Shown here one piece after another: positions 43,624 to 52,800 of a DNA stretch of 64,000 nucleotides. The DNA is from Thecamonas trahens ATCC 50062. Its lineage: Eukaryota; Apusozoa; Apusomonadida; Apusomonadidae. The translations under genes were made by a program, and so were the position numbers. The notes beneath the pieces were generated by a model, which was not told where the DNA came from, did no database searches, and saw only the letters and a list, made by a program, of their open reading frames with translations. The stretch spans positions 422,797 to 486,796 of the forward strand of contig NW_013657672.1 in NCBI RefSeq assembly GCF_000142905.1. The letters are read 5' to 3'. How positions within the stretch are numbered: position 1 is the first letter of the stretch; each line of letters opens with the position of its first letter.

Positions 43624-45744
43624 ATGGGCCGCGCCGAATGTCCGGTCTGCTTTGGCACCTATCCCTCCGCCCTCATCCACGCCCACGTTCTGGTCTGCCT
43701 CCGCGCTCCCCCGCCTACGCTCCCGACCATGGCCTGTCCGCTCTGTGCCCGTCGCTTTGCCCGCTCAATCATCGAGAGACACGCCGCCACATGCAATGGT
43801 CCGCCGCTGGCGCGGGCCTCGCCGCGGCTTGCGCCACCGCGTCGCGTCCCTACTCCTGCTCCGCGCTCCGCGCAGATCCCGCCGCTCGCGCAAGTACCGG
43901 TCACACTCCCGCCGCCGCCATCGTCGCCGACGGCTAGATCGCTGCGCTCGCCTGTACGATCACCGGCCCACCCGCGCGTCATGCACTTTCCGCCGCCGTC
44001 GCCTTCGCTCGCTGCCTGTGCCGGCCGAGTTGCCTCGATCCTCACCGCCTTTCCCCGCCGCCCGCCGCACCCACATCCGTCACCGCGCGGCCAGCTCTCG
44101 CCACGCCCGCACATGCACTCGCGCCCGCTCGCATCTACGCTCCCGCTCCCGCTCCTGAATCCATCACCAAGCCACCGGTTGATGCCGCGGCAACCGGCAT
44201 CGATCCGCACACCGCGAAATGCGATCGTGACCGCACGGATGGCGTTCCCCAGTCCCGCCCCGGCTCCGGCTCTGTACGACGCTCCCAAGCTCGCCAAAGC
44301 GTTCTACTCTGCGACCACGTTTGCGAATACCCTCTCGACCTTTGCCGCTATTGCTCACTCGGTCGGGCTCGACGATCTGCCGGTGGCGGAGCGGTACCCG
44401 GTCCTCCGCGACGCGTGCTTTGGACATATGCGGCTGCGGCAGATATTCCGCCAGCACCTTGACCCGCTCCGTGCACGCGAGGGCTACGCGTCCGCCCCGT
44501 GCACCGGGATGCGGGTCCTGGTTCTCGGTGCCGGTCCGGGTGGCCTGCGGACCGCCATCGAAGCGGCGGTCCTCGGTGCTGAGGTGCTGGTCGCCGAGAA
44601 GCGGCACAGGTTCTCGCGGCACAACGTGCTGCACCTGTGGAAGTTTATGGTCGCCGACTGTCAGGCGCTCGGAGTCAAGGCGCTCGCGCCACGGTTCTGC
44701 CGCGGCGGCCTCAACCACGTCTCGATCAAAGCGCTTCAGCTTGCGCTCACCAAAATTGCGCTCCTCGCCGGCGCCGTCGTGGTGCCGGGCCAGTCCGTGG
44801 CGGGCGTCTCGGCCTTTGACAACGATAGGGAGCGGTGGCATGTCGAGCCCGAGGCGGGCACCGAGCTGGCGCCGCGGGTTGCGGACTTTGACTTTGATGT
44901 GGTGGTCGGCGGGTGCGGATCGGCGGCTCCGCGGCTCCGCGGCTTTACATCGTCGACGTTTCGGGCGAACGTGGCCATTGGCATCACCGCCAACTTTGTC
45001 CGCCGCGGCTCCGCCGCCGAGTCCAAACTCCATGAGATCCCAGGCATTGGCCGGCAGTACCATCCGCAGGTCTTCAACGCCATCGAGGCCGAGACCGGTG
45101 TCGCACTCGAGAACCTGGTTTACTATCAGGACGAAACACACTACTTTGTCATGACCGTCTCCCGCGACTCGCTTGTGGCCCGCGGCGCGGTCATTGCTGA
45201 CCTCCCCAGCATCGACGCGCTCCTCGCCCGCGACAACATCGACTGCGACGCACTGCACGCCCTGTGCATGGACGTTGCGCTAGCAGCAACCCGGCTGCTC
45301 GCCGGCGCTGAGCTGCCCGAGCCCGAGTTTGCGCTCACAGCACGCGGAGCGCCCGACGTCGCTGTCTTTGACTTTACCGAGATCTCGTACCTTGACGCTT
45401 CGGCGCGGGTAGAACTCGCTCGCCGCGGCTCCAGCGAGCGCTCGCTGATCCTTGCTCACGTCGGAGACGCATTGCTTGAGCCGTTTTGGCCGCAGGGTAC
45501 CGGCGCGTCGCGGGCTTTTCTCTCCGCGCTCGACCTCGCGCACATGCTTGTCCGACTTGCTGGTGGCACTCCGGTGCCCGAGGCGCTTGAGGAGCGTGAG
45601 CGCGTCTATGCGCTCCTCTCGTCGACGACTGACGGCAACATTCGCAAGACCTTTGCCTCACACACTCACGAGCCGGCCAGTCGGTACGACTTTGTGCCGC
45701 CACCGTCGGGACGCGACGTGTCTGATCTCATTACCAGCGTGTAA
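43624..45744 (+). CDS. MICAL-type flavin monooxygenase with N-terminal C2HC zinc fingers
   Basis: About 706 residues from ATG 43624. Two zinc-finger-like modules open the protein: C6/C9/H19-21/C25 and C38/C41/H53/C57 (CPLC...IIERHAATC). A Pro/Arg-rich linker follows, then a full MICAL monooxygenase domain (~220-690). FAD-binding GAGPGG is at about 302, then VAEKRHRFSRHNVLHLW, LNHVSIKALQL, AIGITANFV, LENLVYYQDETHYFVMT, FDFTE and FWPQGTGASRAFL. Animal MICALs oxidise methionines of F-actin (Met44 and Met47 in animals) with NADPH and O2, disassembling filaments downstream of plexins. The CH, LIM and C-terminal Rab-binding domains of animal MICALs are absent. An in-frame ATG at 43348 is an alternative start. 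The stop is 12 bp from the TTLL gene's stop. Confidence 0.82.
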   Translation: MGRAECPVCFGTYPSALIHAHVLVCLRAPPPTLPTMACPLCARRFARSIIERHAATCNGPPLARASPRLAPPRRVPTPAPRSAQIPPLAQVPVTLPPPPSSPTARSLRSPVRSPAHPRVMHFPPPSPSLAACAGRVASILTAFPRRPPHPHPSPRGQLSPRPHMHSRPLASTLPLPLLNPSPSHRLMPRQPASIRTPRNAIVTARMAFPSPAPAPALYDAPKLAKAFYSATTFANTLSTFAAIAHSVGLDDLPVAERYPVLRDACFGHMRLRQIFRQHLDPLRAREGYASAPCTGMRVLVLGAGPGGLRTAIEAAVLGAEVLVAEKRHRFSRHNVLHLWKFMVADCQALGVKALAPRFCRGGLNHVSIKALQLALTKIALLAGAVVVPGQSVAGVSAFDNDRERWHVEPEAGTELAPRVADFDFDVVVGGCGSAAPRLRGFTSSTFRANVAIGITANFVRRGSAAESKLHEIPGIGRQYHPQVFNAIEAETGVALENLVYYQDETHYFVMTVSRDSLVARGAVIADLPSIDALLARDNIDCDALHALCMDVALAATRLLAGAELPEPEFALTARGAPDVAVFDFTEISYLDASARVELARRGSSERSLILAHVGDALLEPFWPQGTGASRAFLSALDLAHMLVRLAGGTPVPEALEERERVYALLSSTTDGNIRKTFASHTHEPASRYDFVPPPSGRDVSDLITSV

Positions 45745-45756
45745 TTCGCCCTTCTT

Positions 45757-48573
45757 TTACCGTCCGCTGACCGAAGTACCGGCAACAAAGAGGCCAAGAC
45801 CGGCTGATGGCGCCGCATCCGGCACGAGCGCGTGTTTTCCGGGCGGAGCGCCAGCGCTCGAGCCTGGCCCACGGGCTGGCCGCAGCCGCGACGATGCGAG
45901 CTGTGGCGGCCTGCGGCGCGAGGTCTTGAGGTATGAATTCTCGTTAAAACGGGCAACACGGGCCGGCGGTGCCTTGGCCGGCAGGGAAGGCGCCGGCTCG
46001 TTCTCCTTGGTCGCCGCAAGCAACGCAGCGAGCGAAGCAGTGCGGGCGGCGGTGGAAGCGGCGGCCGCTTCGGCCGCAGCGGCGGCTGCAGCTTGCATGG
46101 CGAGGTCAGAGCGGGGCCCCCGCTCCGGTGAGCCAGCCAGCGAGTTGGGCTTGAGCTCCATATCCGACGGGTGCGGCAGGTGCGGTGGGGACGCTGCGGC
46201 CCGCGCATCGGCTTCGGCGGCCTCCTTGATGCGGGCGTGGAGCTCAGTCCGGGCCTCCGGCAGAAGGTTCCACGACAGCGGCATCGAGAGCGAGGTGGTA
46301 ATCGAGGCTTCAAAGAGGGTGCGAACCCGCGAGACATGGACAATGGCATCACGGCGGCGCTTCTCCTTGACTCGCTTGCGCTCGAGCTCGGCCGCAATGG
46401 GAACGCCAGGTATTTTGGCAAGGATGTCGAAGAGCTCCTGGTCGTACACCATCGGCCTGCCCTCGCAATCGATTTCAGGCGGCGGGAGGCCGTCGGTCTC
46501 GCCGCTGTCGGACTCTTCCTTCGGCACCGGGGGCGGGCGGGAGCGGCGGACCGACATCGAGCCCTTGCTCAGCTTGGCAGCGAGCATCTCCTGCGCAGCC
46601 TTGGCCCGGCCAGAGAATCGGGCCTTGATAGCGGCAGCCTTGAGTCGCTCGGCCTCGGCAGCCTCACGCTGGGCAAGCGCGTGCTCGCGGCGCTTAGCCG
46701 ACGCCGACGTCTCCGAGTACAGCGTCGAGGTGTTGACAAAGTATGGAGCGTAGACGGCCATGGCGTCGTCGTCGGGCGTCGGATAAATGCGCTTGTAGCC
46801 ACTGAGGACCGAGTCCTCGTACGCGGTCTGGGCCTCCCAGAACTCGGGACTCTGTCTTGCTGACGACGAGGCTTCACCGTCGGCACCCGCCGTAGCGGCC
46901 ACAGGCCGCGAGCCTGGCGACGGCGTCGCTTCGGCAGCCGCCGCTGCCCCAGCGAGCTCGTCGGTTGGCGCGGTCGAGCCGGCGCGGTTTGGGGCCGTCA
47001 GCCGGTCCTGCACCGCGGCGCGGTGCGCCTTGTGAAAGCGCGACTTGGCCTTGGGGTCGAGGTTGAGGAGGGCGAGGGCCTCGGCGATGACGCCGCTCTT
47101 AACGTTGCGGTCGATTTCGGCGTCAGTGCCAAACGACGGCGAGTGGTTGACCTCGAGAATCCACGGCTTGAGGGCGGCGTCGATCATGATGTCAAAGCCA
47201 AGAATCTCAAAGCATTGGAAGGGGGTGGCGGTCGGTGCCGATGAGGTGAACACAGTGGCGTAGGTGTGGGCGAGCGTCGGCTGGGCAGTGATGAGGGTCT
47301 TGATGATGGCGTCCTCGATGGAAGCCCAGAGGGCCGGGACGTCGATACCGGCAGCAGCCCACTCGGCGTTCTGTACCTTGATGGAGCGCTTGGCGCCGTC
47401 GGAGCCATCGCCGGCGGAGAAATTGGTGTTCTTCTTGTTGACCGAGTAGTTGGTGAGGTGCTGAAAGGCCGAGCCGAGCGACTTGGACGTCGGCTGCGAG
47501 TACTTTTCGGTGCAGAGGCGGACAAGGCCGTCGTCGTAGATGAAGATACGTAGCGGGTCGGCCGAAGTGACGAGGACGTAGATGCGAAGGTCGAACTTGT
47601 AACCGTCGATGAGCAGCGGGTTGTTGACATACACCTGCGCCACGTAGTGGTCAAAGGCGCCGATCTCGTCGCCAGTGTGGGTGAGGAAAATGCCCTTGCC
47701 CTGCGCCGAGTTCTCGGGCTTGCAGATGAGTGGCTTTGCAGAGCGCTTGCGAAAGTGGGCCTTAAAGTCGCCGTAGTCGGCTGGGAGGATCCAGGTCTTG
47801 GGGAAAAAGGTGAACGCGTCCGGAAACTTGCGCTGCATGCGGGTGAGGTTGCGGGCGAGTGAGTCCTTGCGACAGATCTCGTGCATGCCCGGGAAGTGAT
47901 TAATCCGCTGGAACGGCTTCATGGTGGAAAGGATTTGCAGCGGCGCCGTAGAGTCGATCCAGTACACGTCCCACTCTCGGGCCGCGTTGGACTCTTGCAC
48001 GTGCCATCCGAGCTCGGCCACGCACGCCCGGACCACCTCGTACTTGCACTGCTGCACACAGACGTTGACGGCCTTGGCCGACTTGCTCAGCCGGGTCCTC
48101 GTCCCGCGGTTGTTGGCGGCGACGGCATCGGCCCGGGACTTGAGCCGCCTGCTCTTGGACGAGCTCTGCAACCGTTTGGCCGACGTGTCCATCTTGGTCA
48201 TCATGCCCGAGACCTCGGTCAGCAGCTTCTTTCCCTTGCCACTCCGTCGGCTCCCCGTCGTCGTCACCGCCGTCGACGCTGGCCCACCCCCGCGCCCACG
48301 CCCGCTCCCGCTCCCGCTGCCTCTGCCACCTGTCCGACTCGACTTTGCCAAATTTTGAATGGCCGCCCGACGCGCGCCAGGCCGAGCCGAAGAGGCGGCA
48401 TGGCGGACCGCGGCTGGGCTGGTGTGGCCAATGTCGGAGTCGTCAGACTCGTACTCGTACGAGTATGCGTATACCGAGACTAGGGTGGAGCCCTCATCAG
48501 ACTCGGTGTACTCTTCGTACTCGGACGAGGTGTCTGTGCATGTGCTTGCGCTTGCGCTCGATTCGTCCGCCAT
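45757..48573 (-). CDS. Tubulin tyrosine ligase-like polyglutamylase (TTLL6/13 type)
   Basis: About 938 residues. An acidic Ser/Tyr-rich N-terminus is followed by a basic linker. The TTL ATP-grasp domain then runs from about residue 155 to 500: WDVYWID, INHFPGMHEICRKD, FFPKTWILPADY, KPENSAQGKGIFL, DGYKFDLRIYVLV, HLTNYSVNKKNTNF, CFEILGFDIMID and EVNHSPSFGTD. These match the family of polyglutamylases that modify axonemal and cytoplasmic tubulin, and they keep the ATP- and metal-binding acidic and basic residues. The C-terminal 400 residues are lower complexity with helical stretches and may bind microtubules. Its presence suggests the organism builds flagella. An in-frame ATG at 48672 exists, but it lies in a C-rich leader; 48573 (MADESSASA) is preferred. 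Confidence 0.88.
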   Translation of the reverse strand: MADESSASASTCTDTSSEYEEYTESDEGSTLVSVYAYSYEYESDDSDIGHTSPAAVRHAASSARPGARRAAIQNLAKSSRTGGRGSGSGSGRGRGGGPASTAVTTTGSRRSGKGKKLLTEVSGMMTKMDTSAKRLQSSSKSRRLKSRADAVAANNRGTRTRLSKSAKAVNVCVQQCKYEVVRACVAELGWHVQESNAAREWDVYWIDSTAPLQILSTMKPFQRINHFPGMHEICRKDSLARNLTRMQRKFPDAFTFFPKTWILPADYGDFKAHFRKRSAKPLICKPENSAQGKGIFLTHTGDEIGAFDHYVAQVYVNNPLLIDGYKFDLRIYVLVTSADPLRIFIYDDGLVRLCTEKYSQPTSKSLGSAFQHLTNYSVNKKNTNFSAGDGSDGAKRSIKVQNAEWAAAGIDVPALWASIEDAIIKTLITAQPTLAHTYATVFTSSAPTATPFQCFEILGFDIMIDAALKPWILEVNHSPSFGTDAEIDRNVKSGVIAEALALLNLDPKAKSRFHKAHRAAVQDRLTAPNRAGSTAPTDELAGAAAAAEATPSPGSRPVAATAGADGEASSSARQSPEFWEAQTAYEDSVLSGYKRIYPTPDDDAMAVYAPYFVNTSTLYSETSASAKRREHALAQREAAEAERLKAAAIKARFSGRAKAAQEMLAAKLSKGSMSVRRSRPPPVPKEESDSGETDGLPPPEIDCEGRPMVYDQELFDILAKIPGVPIAAELERKRVKEKRRRDAIVHVSRVRTLFEASITTSLSMPLSWNLLPEARTELHARIKEAAEADARAAASPPHLPHPSDMELKPNSLAGSPERGPRSDLAMQAAAAAAAEAAAASTAARTASLAALLAATKENEPAPSLPAKAPPARVARFNENSYLKTSRRRPPQLASSRLRPARGPGSSAGAPPGKHALVPDAAPSAGLGLFVAGTSVSGR

Positions 48574-49082
48574 GCTGGCGAACACTGGGCGTGGAGAGGT
48601 GGGCGAAAGTGAGTGTGGTTGGCTGCCAATTGGCTCTCGCTGGAGGGGTGGGAGGGGGGAGGGGGGGCGCATGGAGCGACATCATCAGCAACGACATCAT
48701 CAGCAAGCACAACACAAACGACATCATCAGCAAGCACAACACAAACAAAAGCATGAGTTCAATCGTGGTCGTCAATCATGGTCGTCAATCGTGGTCGTCA
48801 ATCGTGGTCGTCGTCGACGATGGCGGCAAAGGGCTAAGGGCTCCGGGGCTGCCCCCCCTTACAACTCCCCTCCCCTCCCCTCCCCTCCCCCTCCCCCTCC
48901 TCCCCTCAGCCCTCCTAATCATCCTTACATTTGCACTTCATTGCTCGTCCGTCTCTCGTCCTCATCAGCCACGACACAGTCAATCACCTCTAACGCAGAG
49001 GAATCGCAGCTACCGTCACGCGTCGCGTCACACTCCCCGCCCCATCGCTTGCCTGCAAGCCCCAGCCCACAGCCCGATCCTC
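48574..49082. promoter_or_regulatory. TTLL upstream region and TIM22 3' region
   Basis: About 510 bp without a supported gene. It holds a minus-strand C tract (plus G-rich, 48640-48668) next to the TTLL ATG, two tandem repeats, and a CCCCT-type tract at 48868-48905. Confidence 0.4.
48680..48816 (+). repeat. Two adjacent short tandem repeats
   Basis: Two perfect 27-bp copies starting GACATCATCAGCAAGCAC (about 48693-48746), preceded by a partial copy, are followed by about four copies of the 13-bp unit GTGGTCGTCAATC (about 48765-48816). Confidence 0.85.
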
Positions 49083-49565
49083 TCAGTGGCCGATAAAGTA
49101 GTCGATGGCGGTGGAAAAGGCGGCAAAGCCAGCGCACGAGGCGGTGGCGGCGGCCGGGCCAGCGCGGATGGCAATGACAAAGCCCGAGATGCAGCCAGCG
49201 ATAGGCGCGTTGGCCAGCCGATGGGCGCCGTAGTACTTTTCAACGTAGCACTCGGTGCCGGTATAGATGGCGCCGATGAGGCCAAAGCCCTTGGCCATCC
49301 GCCATGAATGCTGTCCGGCGTGCTTGAGCGTTCGCTTGAAGAACTCCTTCTTGCTCTCGCCGGCCACCGCCGTCACCTCGTTGTTGATCGAGCCGGTGAT
49401 AAGGCCAAATACCGCTCCGAGCCCCATGCCTGCCACACCAGACAGTGGCGCCTTGACGTAGCACGCCTGCATCACGTCCTGTGCCTGCATCTGAGAGACG
49501 CCGCCGCCCTCAGCTCCGTCGCCGGCTCCGCCGCCGCTCACCCCAAACCCGCCGTCGCTCGCCAT
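49083..49565 (-). CDS. TIM22: TIM22, mitochondrial carrier translocase channel
   Basis: 160 residues of the Tim17/Tim22/Tim23 family. The C-terminal half carries the family pattern: GxxxG-rich TM segments, GAIYTGTECYVEKYYGAHR, then NAPIAGCISGFVIAIRAGP and GFAAFSTAIDYF. The paired cysteines of Tim22-type proteins (one near residue 32 in QACYV, one in TECYVE) suggest Tim22 rather than Tim17/23. It inserts multispanning carrier proteins into the mitochondrial inner membrane. The N-terminus is a Gly-rich flexible stretch. The ATG at 49565 is used; the frame extends slightly upstream only through a GTG. Confidence 0.88.
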   Translation of the reverse strand: MASDGGFGVSGGGAGDGAEGGGVSQMQAQDVMQACYVKAPLSGVAGMGLGAVFGLITGSINNEVTAVAGESKKEFFKRTLKHAGQHSWRMAKGFGLIGAIYTGTECYVEKYYGAHRLANAPIAGCISGFVIAIRAGPAAATASCAGFAAFSTAIDYFIGH

Positions 49566-49829
49566 GCTTCCCACGCACGCGCTGCCGTCTGTACGCGCCC
49601 TGCTGCTCTGCGCTGCGCCTCTTTATGCGACCGGTGCCCTCGCTCCGTCCGCGTAAAGTGTGTCCGGCGAACTGTCTTCTCCCCGGAGCCTCCCGCGTCG
49701 CGTCGCCGCGGCATTCGCGGGATGGCAGTCGCGATCCTTGCGAACTCTCACGACGGACCGTTGCGCACTCGCAGGCAAGGACCATCGCAAGCGTACAAGC
49801 CATGTGGGAATCGCATTCTGGCTACACCT

Positions 49830-52800
49830 TTACGTCTCAATGATGCCCACGGCACTCCGCCGTCGCCCGCTGTCGGAATCGACCGAGCCCATCGAGACCG
49901 AGGCCACTGGTGACGCACCCGAGACCGAGGCGCGGAACTGGCTGCCCGAGCTCTTGCGCGAGAGGCCGCTGGAGCGGCCGGAGCTGTTGCCTGTGGTTCG
50001 CCCAGGCGTGGTGCCCGGCGACCGACCGGGTGACGGAATTGGAGCGAGCGTCGAGCCCGATGAAGCAGCCATGAGCGCCTGCTGCGCAAGCTCGACCGAC
50101 GCCAGAGACGATCGCCGGCGGCGGACCAGCGGCTCTGCCGACGTCCTACTCGACGATCGCCTGGCGCCCGTTGTTGACCCCGTCCGCTGCCGGTGGGTGC
50201 TTGGCGTTCCAGCCCTCGATCGCGCCGTTGACTTGGGCGTGCCTGAAATCGACGACTTGCGCCGCGGCGTGTTCTCGACAGACGCCAGCGAGCGCCGCCG
50301 CTTGGTCTCCGTCGGATCCTCAAGGACTGCACCGAGCAGAGTGGTGCCGTCCAGGTTGTTGCTGGCGTGCATGACCGGGTGATCCGTCGGCACAAGCGTG
50401 CCTTCGCCCGAGACCGACAATCGGCGAGGCGTGTACGAGATCGAGCCGCGCTGCCCGGTTGTCCGTGGCGTGCGGTGGGTGTAGGACGAGCCACCGACGC
50501 CTCGCGGAGTCACCTGCGGCGACAGCCTGTGCGGCGTTGTAACCCTTGGCGATCTCGAATGCAAGTCACCGGTGAGCGACCCGTCCTGAGAGTGGGCCAA
50601 CATGTTGGCCAAGCCATCCGGGCCCTGCGTCATCGCCAACAGGATATTTTGTTGCAAGGCAGACGTAAACAGCGCTTGCGTGTCCGTGGTGGGTGGTGCC
50701 GACGTCTCCCACATGCCAGCGCCGTTGTTAGGCGCCATTACTGCCGGCGCCATCCGTCCATGCGCGTCCTTGCGGAAGACTCGCATGTCACTCGCCGCCG
50801 AGCTGCCCGCAAATTTGGAGAACGACTCGATGACACTGACAAGCCGTCCGTTGCGCGACCGCATCTTGGCCAACGCTTTCTTGTGCTCGCGCGCCTGGCC
50901 CTTCAGCTGCCGCTTGAGGCTTTTGATTTCGTGCCGCTGCCGCCCGATGACCAGGTTGAGCGACTCGATAGCAGCGGCGGCGGCCTGCGCCATGAGGTCC
51001 TTTTGCTGGGTGGATCGTGAGCGGACCCGTTGCCGCGTCGCCACCCGCGAGCCTGCCCGCGACGGCACTTGCTCGCTGCCAGACTGCGCATCATTGTCCA
51101 GTGCACCGGCGGACCGATTGCATACAGACTCACGCCGGAGCTCACGATCCGACACCCGCTGCTCCTCGCCAAAGTCAACCGCCGAGACCGAGCACCGGCG
51201 AGAGGGCATGGTGCGCAAAGGCACACCGCGCTGTGGTGGTGGTGAGACGCTTGGTGGCGACGACGACCGCGAAGGTGCGCGTGAGCCCACCCGCGAGCCC
51301 ACCCGCGAGCTCGCACGAGACACGCTCCGCGATCGCCCGCCGCGCGAGCCGACAGCCGATCCGTCATCGGACGCAGCAGGCTCCGCCACACGTGGCACTT
51401 CGGCGACAACAAGCTTGGCCGGGTCGATCGAGCTGAGAAACTTGGACGAGCCGTGGCGCAGCTTGTGCTCCAGGGCCGTGCCGCGGATTGAATCCTTTCG
51501 GCCGCGTGACAGCGGCGTGTTGCCGCTGCTGGCCACGCCGACGCCTGAGCCGGCCGACGTTTGGCCTGGCGAGCTCGAGGCGAGCACCAAATGGCCGGAC
51601 TCGTTGGTGACCGGCGTCGGCGAGGCTTCGGACGAGGTTAGCTTGCTCGCCCTGTGTGGGCGCGACTCGAGCGGTCGCCGCAACCGGCGCCCGCTGGTTG
51701 TTTCGTTCTGGAGCTTGCTGGCGAGCGCCGCTGCCGAAATGGCTGCGCGAATATCAAACGACGACGACGTTGAGGTGACCGACGAGTCCGAGTCGGAGCC
51801 TGACGCCTCACCGTCGCCCGAGCCTGACGACATGACCGAGTGCGAATGCGAGCGGCGGTAGGCGTCGAAAATCGAGCCTGTCGACCCGCCAGCCGACGAC
51901 ATGCCCTGATGGTGGGAGCCGGGTGCGAGCGTGTGTGCGCTGGTACCAGCAGTCTCGACGGCGCCGGCAGCCGCGCCGGCAGGGGAAAAAACCTGCGAGG
52001 CGCCCGAGTTCATGGCGTTGAGCTCGCGCATGCGCTCCTCGGCCGTTTTCATGATGTCGAGGTCAAAGATGGTGAGGCCGTGGAGGGCAAGCACGTCGAC
52101 AAAGTCGCGCTTGGAGAGCACGTCGAGCTCGCAAAAGGTGGCGGCCCGGACCGACGCCGAGCGGCGCGCATCCTCAGACATGAGCGCAATCTCGCCAAAG
52201 TACTGGCCCTCGTACAGCGTGACGTACACAATGTCCTGCTCCTTGTTGCACACCTCGACGCGGCCCTTGGAGAGAATGTACATCTCCTCGCCAATGTCGC
52301 CTTCGGTGATGATGTAATCGCCCTCGTCGGCAAACTGCGGCTTGAGCCGCAGAATGATGTCGGTGACAAACTCGGGCGAGGTGCCCTTGAACACCGGGTT
52401 GTTCTTGAGGATCTCTTGCGAGAGAAAGGTGGCAACCTGTGCCCGCAGCGCGCTCGACAACTCATCCATCAGCTGTTTTCCGTCGGACGCCGCCTTTTGG
52501 CGCGTCCATGAGAACACAAAGTGCTCGCGGATAGCAATGCGGATGTCATTGGGGAAGCCCCAGTACGCGAGGTACTTGTTGACCTCATCCATTCGCTCTT
52601 GCGCCGCGTCGCGCGAGATGCGGATGACCAGGTACGTGATCGAGCCGATGACGTACGAAAAGACGCAGAGCGAGAGTGTGAGCACAACTAGGGCGTAGGC
52701 TCGCTCCAGCAGATTCTGCGGCACAATGTCGCCGTAGCCGACGGTGGAGACTGTGAGCGTCGCCCAGTAGAACGAGGTGATGTACTTGGCCGCCACTGGG

